Positions 63,301 through 64,000 of a stretch of DNA of 64,000 bases are shown piece after piece (position 1 is the first letter of the stretch; every line of letters begins with the position of its first letter). The notes under the pieces are model-generated. The model was not told the origin of the DNA. It was given only the letters and a program-made list of their open reading frames with translations, and ran no database searches. The translations under genes and the position numbers were made by a program. Source of the stretch: Alitta virens (taxonomy: Eukaryota > Annelida > Polychaeta > Phyllodocida > Nereididae); NCBI GenBank assembly GCA_932294295.1, contig OW028580.1, positions 24,352,975-24,416,974 of the forward strand. Reading direction: 5' to 3'.

Positions 63301-63325
63301 TGATTAACGACCAACATCACTCACC
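12840..63325 (-). CDS. ANAPC4: Anaphase-promoting complex subunit 4 (APC4)
   Basis: APC4 is a scaffold subunit of the APC/C, the ubiquitin ligase that drives mitotic exit. The 24 coding exons total 2394 nt, giving 797 residues (human about 808). Coding exons: 62870-62986 (ATG at 62986, exon acceptor at 62995), 62512-62611, 62000-62210, 61719-61790, 61476-61581, 60827-60934, 60368-60451, 59712-59807, 59528-59589, 59373-59415, 59189-59265, 58812-58964, 58067-58122, 57762-57865, 57245-57292, 56993-57080, 56698-56795, 56547-56602, 56281-56316, 55755-55862, 55067-55141, 14054-14248, 13294-13402, 12840-13031. All phases agree. A non-coding first exon ends at 63325 (donor GTGAGT). Residues about 1-110 form the N-terminal WD40-like part (LVWSP-type motif RMVWSPRMDLLALAN, then VTSLTWRPDGK); residues about 240-460 form the helical APC4 long domain (NFKAFFRWLYV); the tail is acidic. 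One intron is GC-AG. Confidence 0.96.
13496..13826 (-). mobile_element. tRNA-derived SINE family A, full-length (tail type B)
   Basis: Read on the minus strand, the tRNA-like head at 13826-13730 has an A-box-like GGCCTAATGGTTAAGGCATC and a B-box-like GGTCCCGGGTTCGATCA. Then comes the family body (GAGCTACATTCCAGCTGGAT, CTATGCTGA, CCATGGGGTAAATGTGTAAC), ending in a tail with a GA run and CTCATTAGAGTGCTGCAC. It lies in the ANAPC4 intron between the last-but-one and the preceding exon. Confidence 0.85.
15048..15180 (+). mobile_element. tRNA-derived SINE family A, tail fragment
   Basis: Carries GAGGCAAGTAAAAGACACCA, CATGGGGTAAATG and the TTATCATCTCATCATTA.G block. The head is missing. Confidence 0.7.
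16243..16417. mobile_element. Mariner-like MITE with GAAACCCCAC ends
   Basis: TGAAACCCCACTATTAAGAC at the left is mirrored by GTCTTAATGGTGGGGTTTCA at the right, giving about 24-bp inverted ends around 125 bp of AT-rich DNA. Similar GACCACCTCACTATTAAGA motifs recur at 15655, 23080, 31840, 34466, 35090 and 58760, marking a family. TA-containing flanks fit a Tc1/mariner origin; this is inference. Confidence 0.65.
17224..17535 (+). mobile_element. tRNA-derived SINE family B, full-length
   Basis: The head GGGCTAGTGGTTAAGGTGCT continues to a B-box-like GGTTGTAGGTTCGAGCCCC. The body has CACCCAGGTGCCAATGGGTA, a motif seen in many marine-animal SINEs, and it ends in a short TTTACATTTTACA repeat. A G12 run abuts the head. 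An open frame on the opposite strand (17048-17518) is a by-product. Confidence 0.8.
17665..17762 (-). mobile_element. tRNA-like SINE head fragment
   Basis: On the minus strand, GATGGCCTAATGGTAAGG (A-box-like) and GGATTCGATCC (B-box-like) are spaced as in a tRNA. No paired acceptor ends are present, so it is a SINE piece or tRNA relic, not a functional tRNA gene. Confidence 0.5.
17780..18345. repeat. GATA microsatellite with higher-order structure
   Basis: Almost pure GATA/TAGA variants. A longer motif containing ATTTAGATATATAGATAG and AGATAGATAGGT recurs at about 17870, 18049 and 18213, so a unit of about 165-180 bp has been duplicated within the array. Confidence 0.9.
18487..18525. repeat. 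Conserved repeat block, inverted partner at 22617-22651
   Basis: GACAGCGCGTGAATGACGGT followed by GCGTCG occurs here and, reverse-complemented, at 22617-22651, in otherwise AT-rich surroundings. Flanking similarity fades quickly, which fits the ends of a dispersed element. Confidence 0.6.
18789..18859. repeat. GGAA microsatellite (about 17-18 units)
   Basis: An uninterrupted (GAAG)n run of about 70 bp. Serine/proline-rich frames through it are artefacts. Confidence 0.95.
20724..20783 (+). CDS. Tae4-like gene exon 1: signal peptide
   Basis: Twenty codons from ATG to TGG, followed by donor GTACGT. The exon encodes almost exactly the signal peptide and no mature domain, the layout expected when a host secretory exon is joined to an acquired domain. 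Pairing with exon 2 rests on matching phase 0 and on neither exon making sense alone; no transcript evidence is available. Confidence 0.75.
20724..49740 (+). CDS. Secreted Tae4-like (domesticated T6SS amidase) protein, probable pseudoenzyme
   Basis: Three exons, 20724-20783, 36823-37336 and 47950-48182, encode 268 residues; junctions are GT-AG with matching phases (0 and 1). Residues 1-19 are a signal peptide (hydrophobic LPVVLLAAFAVL, cleavage probably after VQA). Residues about 25-190 align with Tae4, the bacterial type VI secretion DL-endopeptidase effector: DLIGGNV, LRLSWALNRYGG, EYIYR, GRRGIV, GHVALWD and a C-terminal FWETP strand, all in Tae4 order. The catalytic His is kept (His161), but the Cys position is Ala65 (codon 36955-36957), and the Asp with its flanking disulfide pair is not evident. 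Only two Cys remain in the mature protein, 167 and 195. The last exon adds a novel basic tail. Metazoan tae homologues (dae genes) act on bacteria in ticks; here hydrolysis looks unlikely, and peptidoglycan binding or a new role is inference. Nested antisense in ANAPC4. Confidence 0.85.
20895..21260. repeat. CAAT/CTAT microsatellite
   Basis: CAATCAATCT units pass into a CTAT run and then CTGT/CAAT units. It begins about 110 bp after exon 1 of the Tae4-like gene. Confidence 0.9.
21841..21940. repeat. 20-bp tandem repeat, about five copies
   Basis: Unit TTGGATGGCTGCAGTGTATG, with small variants. Confidence 0.8.
23075..23455. mobile_element. Foldback MITE flanked by two short tandem arrays
   Basis: The centre (23162-23363) is an inverted repeat with arms of about 100 bp: TTACAGCCAATTTCATAGA at the left mirrors TCTATGAAATTGACTGTAA at the right, and inward the arms share GACGTCA.GTGA.TCCAGGA. 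The left flank is a tandem array of CACTATTAAGACCACTT (23080-23141), the right flank an array of CACTTCAATGACCA (23385-23455). The tandem units resemble the mariner-like MITE ends at 16243, so the foldback may have inserted into, or expanded from, such an element. Confidence 0.75.
23575..23790 (+). mobile_element. tRNA-derived SINE family A, degraded copy
   Basis: The head is eroded (GTCCTGGGTTCCAACTT in place of the B box), but the body is clear: GAGCTACATCTCAGAAGATG, GGTGTCTATGCTGAGGCAAG and AAAAGACCCCATCCATTGGG. Confidence 0.75.
25748..25895. repeat. CCTAT/CCATC pentanucleotide array
   Basis: Degenerate CCTAT and CCCAT units. The complementary GGATA unit recurs at about 500 and 41693-41950. 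Confidence 0.9.
26862..27045 (-). mobile_element. tRNA-derived SINE family C
   Basis: On the minus strand the head GGGGGCCTAGCTCAGTGGTA is followed by GCGCACTTGGC and a perfect B box in GGGTCCCGGGTTCAATTCCC. The body shares CAGGTACAGAAATACAGGAC with the copy at 32253-32492. The block ATCGAAACATTGCTGTCATT...GTTTGTCAGACTAGG lies after this head but before the body in the other copy, so one may be a rearranged or dimeric copy. Confidence 0.8.
27605..27850. repeat. CTAT/CATC microsatellite
   Basis: A CTAT run passes into CATC, CAAT and CTGT units. Confidence 0.9.
28316..29215. repeat. Cluster of GATA/CTAT microsatellites
   Basis: GATA-type at 28316-28410, CTAT-type at 28580-28655 and 29050-29215. 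The last contains three copies of CTATCTATCTATCTGTGTTT. A short SINE A tail fragment lies at about 28513-28575. Nothing else recognised. Confidence 0.8.
30905..31059. mobile_element. Palindromic MITE, long copy
   Basis: Starts TACATGGCCAAATGTGCCAC and ends with its near reverse complement GTGGCACAATTGGCCATGTT. Each arm also contains CGTGCGTTTTCCATG and AAACGCATGG. Shorter copies are at 34552-34618, 44497-44577 and 60132-60205. Confidence 0.85.
31070..31410. repeat. SINE A fragments and GATA microsatellite
   Basis: Minus-oriented SINE A scrap at about 31070-31110, plus-oriented one at about 31215-31270, and a TAGA/GATA run at 31285-31400. Confidence 0.7.
32253..32492 (-). mobile_element. tRNA-derived SINE family C, second copy
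   Basis: Same body and head as 26862-27045 (GGTCTAGCTCAGTGGTAGCG on the minus strand), but the B-box region has lost several bases, so it is a decayed copy. A SINE A fragment precedes it at about 32040-32165. Confidence 0.75.
34552..34618. mobile_element. Palindromic MITE, half copy
   Basis: Contains TCATGGAAAACGCACGTGGC and ends ACATTTGGCCATGTA; the left arm is incomplete (see 30905-31059). Confidence 0.7.
35087..35275. repeat. 18-bp tandem array carrying CRE palindromes
   Basis: Repeats of GTCATCTTAATAGTGAC and variants. The perfect palindrome TGACGTCA (CREB/ATF site) occurs at 35165-35172, 35202-35209 and 35236-35243. The unit is related to the mariner-like MITE ends. The array lies about 1.5 kb upstream of exon 2 of the Tae4-like gene. 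Confidence 0.8.
36823..37336 (+). CDS. Tae4-like gene exon 2: amidase-like domain
   Basis: Acceptor TTTTATCATTGCAG, donor GTAAGG. This 514-nt exon holds the entire Tae4-like domain with no intron, as expected for a gene acquired from a bacterium that gained introns only at its edges. It is more GC-balanced and has more CpG than the surrounding intron. The frame is open throughout with no stop or shift, so it is not a simple pseudogene. Confidence 0.9.
38140..38213 (-). mobile_element. tRNA-like SINE head fragment
   Basis: The minus strand reads GCAGCTGGGTGGTCTAGTGG then TAAGACGCTCGCCTG and ACCCGGGTTAAC. The A box is good and the B box slightly off. It lacks an acceptor stem, so it is taken as SINE-derived. 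Confidence 0.55.
38880..39370. other. CpG-containing segment with broken frames
   Basis: All three plus frames and two minus frames have stretches of 90-147 codons, and an AATAAA lies at 39354-39359 on the plus strand. One plus frame opens MEANSKHSKLCACLEKYL and stops after 50 codons, another continues with LDETEHVAHALGQ. This might be a decayed retrocopy, but I recognise no family. The many overlapping frames are partly explained by higher GC. Confidence 0.2.
39985..40185. repeat. CAAT/CTAT/CATC microsatellite
   Basis: CAAT units pass into CTATCCATCTATCTGT units. Confidence 0.9.
41516..41950. repeat. Compound AGGAG / AGGAT pentanucleotide array
   Basis: About 35 perfect AGGAG units (to about 41692) switch abruptly to AGGAT units, which are interrupted by GTTTGGTAATA segments up to about 41950. 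Long Leu-Ser-Ser-Pro frames on the minus strand are artefacts. Confidence 0.95.
44497..44577. mobile_element. Palindromic MITE, compact 81-bp copy
   Basis: TACATGGCCAAATGTGCCAC at the left mirrors TGGCACATTTGGCCATGTA at the right; nearly the whole element is one hairpin. The terminal TA could be the target duplication. Confidence 0.85.
44755..45030 (-). mobile_element. tRNA-derived SINE family A, full-length (tail type A)
   Basis: On the minus strand the head GCCTAATGGTTAAGGCATCC and B box GGTCCAGGGTTCGATCACCT are followed by the body (GGATGTCGCATGAGAAGTTA, CTATGCTGGGGCAAGTAAAA) and the tail AAGCCTTATCATCTCATCAT. It differs from 13496-13826 only in the tail. Confidence 0.85.
47950..48182 (+). 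CDS. Tae4-like gene exon 3: basic C-terminal tail
   Basis: Acceptor CTTCTTTTCAG; TAG at 48180-48182. Codes residues 192-268: one Cys (195), a proline-rich start (PPLTPDGARRPRLQP), then an Arg/Lys/His-rich end with TPKRPKTEHRFRHQKRQKD. I recognise no domain. The strong positive charge would suit binding to negatively charged bacterial surfaces, but that is speculation. Confidence 0.8.
48183..49740 (+). other. 3' UTR of the Tae4-like gene
   Basis: About 1.5 kb after the stop, without conserved frames. Candidate poly(A) signals AATAAA are at 48515-48520 and 49720-49725; the second sits in a TGTTTGAAATAAAAATG context and is the more typical. Confidence 0.5.
49919..50280. mobile_element. hAT-type non-autonomous element (362 bp)
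   Basis: The ends TAGGGTTGTCAT and ATGACAACCCTC are inverted repeats of the hAT type. The 8-bp sequence ATAAATGT flanks it on both sides (49911-49918 and 50281-50288) as a perfect target site duplication. The interior has GATATCAATAT-like subterminal repeats and no transposase frame. Confidence 0.9.
50338..50850 (-). mobile_element. SINE family A split by an inserted segment
   Basis: The SINE body and B box (50338-50548) and the A-box head (about 50789-50850, GTGAAATGACAGATGTCTTT) are separated by about 240 bp of unrelated DNA (50549-50788) containing GTTGCCATGGTAACAAAAA. In intact copies the two parts are contiguous. A 136-codon minus frame here is a by-product. Confidence 0.75.
51787..51868. 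mobile_element. Mariner/Tigger-like MITE fragment
   Basis: ACAGTCAACTCTGATTTATC then CGCAC faces GTGCGGATAAATGAGGGAAC. This resembles the TTATCCGCA-type ends of pogo/Tigger-related elements. It is short and internally deleted. Confidence 0.5.
53748..53947 (-). mobile_element. tRNA-derived SINE family A, tail type B, head missing
   Basis: GGAAAGTGCAGCCCTCTAAG matches the tail of 13496-13826, followed by CCATGTTACACATTTACCCC and CATCCAGCTGGGATGTAGCT. It ends before the tRNA-like head. Confidence 0.75.
54540..54700. promoter_or_regulatory. Cluster of CRE-like TGACGTCA sites
   Basis: TGACGTCA or one-base variants occur at about 54543, 54614, 54656 and 54691, and again at about 56147-56195 (three sites) in the next introns. 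These are perfect CREB/ATF palindromes. Whether they work, or are remnants of a repeat, cannot be told. Confidence 0.35.
55067..62995 (-). CDS. ANAPC4: ANAPC4 5' exon block (21 coding exons)
   Basis: Compact part of the gene: exons of 36-211 nt with introns mostly under 500 bp. Clear APC4 matches include GLKKLGHSIETSYSNIQKLV (59189-59265), GSFMLKASELQ (58812-58964), the FRWLYV exon (58067-58122), the EKVGQ exon (57245-57292) and VYVYTAFLA (55755-55862). The intron after exon 62512-62611 begins with GCAAGT. The donor after 62870 (GTTGAT) is weak. The frame is intact throughout, with no internal stop. Confidence 0.95.
56853..56922 (+). pseudogene. Truncated 5S rRNA pseudogene
   Basis: CCATACTTCGTTGAAAACAC, CGGTTCTTGTCCGATCAC and GGGCTTGGTTAGTACTTGGA then TGGGTG match metazoan 5S rRNA from about position 10 to 90. 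About 16 nt including the internal A box are deleted between GATCAC and GGGCTT, and the 3' third is missing. It lies in the ANAPC4 intron between exons 56993-57080 and 56698-56795, antisense to that gene. It is a retro-pseudogene or a piece of a 5S-derived SINE. Confidence 0.85.
57338..57382. repeat. TA microsatellite
   Basis: ATATATAT run of about 45 bp in an ANAPC4 intron. Confidence 0.85.
57500..57640 (+). mobile_element. tRNA-derived SINE family A, tail fragment
   Basis: GTGTCTATGCTGAGGAAAGT, CCCCACCCATGGGGTAAATG and TTATCATTTCATCATTACAT; the head is absent. It lies in an ANAPC4 intron. Confidence 0.8.
60132..60205. mobile_element. Palindromic MITE, right end trimmed
   Basis: TACATGGCCAAATGTGCCGC at the left pairs with GCACGTGGCACATTTGG; the last six bases of the family end are missing. 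It lies in an ANAPC4 intron. Confidence 0.8.
63316..63325 (-). promoter_or_regulatory. ANAPC4: Donor of the ANAPC4 non-coding first exon
   Basis: TCTAAG followed by GTGAGT on the minus strand; the coding exon's acceptor is at 62996-62997, only 9 nt before the ATG. The 5' UTR is therefore split, and transcription should begin between about 63400 and 63500. Confidence 0.6.
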
Positions 63326-63519
63326 TTAGAGACTAAATCCAGGCACCAAAAATTCTTTAATTTGCAACAAACAGTGCTTCTTTCCCTTTCAAATCATCTC
63401 AAATGAGCGCCGGTCGTTGACCATTCCAGATTTATTGTTATTTTTTTACAGTCCGCTAGGTGGCCAATGAAGACCGGGAAGTGGCGCCCTCTCTCTGGTT
63501 TTTATTCCAGAAAAGCAAC
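63326..63519. promoter_or_regulatory. Probable bidirectional promoter region
   Basis: Includes the untranslated first exon of ANAPC4 (minus) and the 5' side of the rightmost gene (plus), whose ATG is at 63520. It has more CpG than the surroundings (GCGCCGGTCG, GGTGGCGCCCTC-type patches) and no TATA box, as is usual for housekeeping gene pairs. Confidence 0.5.
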
Positions 63520-64000
63520 ATGGCTTCATTTGCAAGGTCGTTCGCTAGCCGGGTAAGAAAGTGACGTTTTGTAGCACTAGTAACCGATTTGCAGACGTAA
63601 ACTGGGTGTATTTATATTGTTTTAGATATATATCATTGGTTGAATGTGTTTTCTAGTGCTGTTACCTTGTACTAATCGTTAAATTCTCAATTTTATTTTT
63701 GACAGTTGGCTCTAGCTGTTTTCTCAGCTTTTAAACCAACCTCGGTCAATGGACTTAGAACTGTGTCCAGTGCATTGAGGAATACATCTGTGTGCAGTAC
63801 CAGGGCATTCTCTAACAGTGTGTAGCTGAGTCATTTTTTGCTTTTGGACTTCTGATGTCAATATCATTAACGACATTATTGGCATAAAATATTCTCTAAA
63901 TTTGTCTACAGGCTGTACAGCTAAACGTACTCTGTAAAAGGTTAATTTTTTTTTTAAATGTAGCATTGTTATACATTTTCTTTTGTAGGCAGACGAAAAG
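63520..64000 (+). CDS. Nuclear gene with mitochondrial-type leader (partial)
   Basis: Exon 1 is 63520-63552 (MASFARSFASR, donor GTAAGA). Exon 2 starts at 63706 after TTTTGACAG and ends at 63817 or 63819; exon 3 starts at 63989 and runs off the window. The roughly 49 residues visible are rich in Ser, Ala and Arg with no acidic residue (VSSALRNTS, CSTRAFSNS), a typical mitochondrial presequence. If exon 2 ends at 63819, the next residues are ADEK, a plausible start of the mature part. The presequence does not identify the protein. A stop (TAG) follows directly in the unspliced frame, so splicing is required. Confidence 0.6.

Overview
Nuclear DNA of an intron-rich, AT-rich metazoan. The genes are vertebrate-like in intron density: one 797-residue gene has 25 inferred exons. 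The repeats, and a mobile-element load dominated by tRNA-derived SINEs, small inverted-repeat elements and GATA-type microsatellites, point to a marine invertebrate, perhaps a deuterostome. I could not fix phylum or species.

Layout from left to right. (1) 1-398, minus: 5' end of a probable SANT/Myb-like gene running off the left edge. (2) 2730-4103, minus: a complete two-exon cytosolic-type sulfotransferase. (3) 5792-9617, plus: a complete five-exon calmodulin-like protein with four EF-hands, head-to-head with the sulfotransferase. (4) 12840-63325, minus: anaphase-promoting complex subunit 4 (ANAPC4), assembled exon by exon with every splice phase agreeing. A single intron (14249-55066, 40.8 kb) separates its last three exons from the rest. 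(5) 20724-49740, plus: inside that intron, on the opposite strand, a three-exon gene for a secreted protein. Its central domain is homologous to Tae4, the type VI secretion peptidoglycan amidase effector of bacteria, so it looks like a horizontally acquired 'domesticated amidase effector' (dae). The catalytic cysteine position is alanine, which suggests a pseudoenzyme. (6) 63520-64000, plus: start of a gene with a mitochondrial-type leader, divergent from ANAPC4 across a short, probably bidirectional promoter.

The rest is intron and intergenic DNA rich in repeats: at least three tRNA-derived SINE families, a hAT-type non-autonomous element with an 8-bp target duplication, several foldback/MITE families, a truncated 5S rRNA pseudogene within an ANAPC4 intron, and many microsatellites. 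The genes do not form an operon-like unit. The notable arrangement is a candidate innate-immunity gene of bacterial origin nested antisense in a housekeeping cell-cycle gene.

The main discovery candidate is the nested Tae4-like gene: signal peptide, conserved Tae4 fold motifs, catalytic His kept, Cys lost, and a novel basic C-terminal tail.
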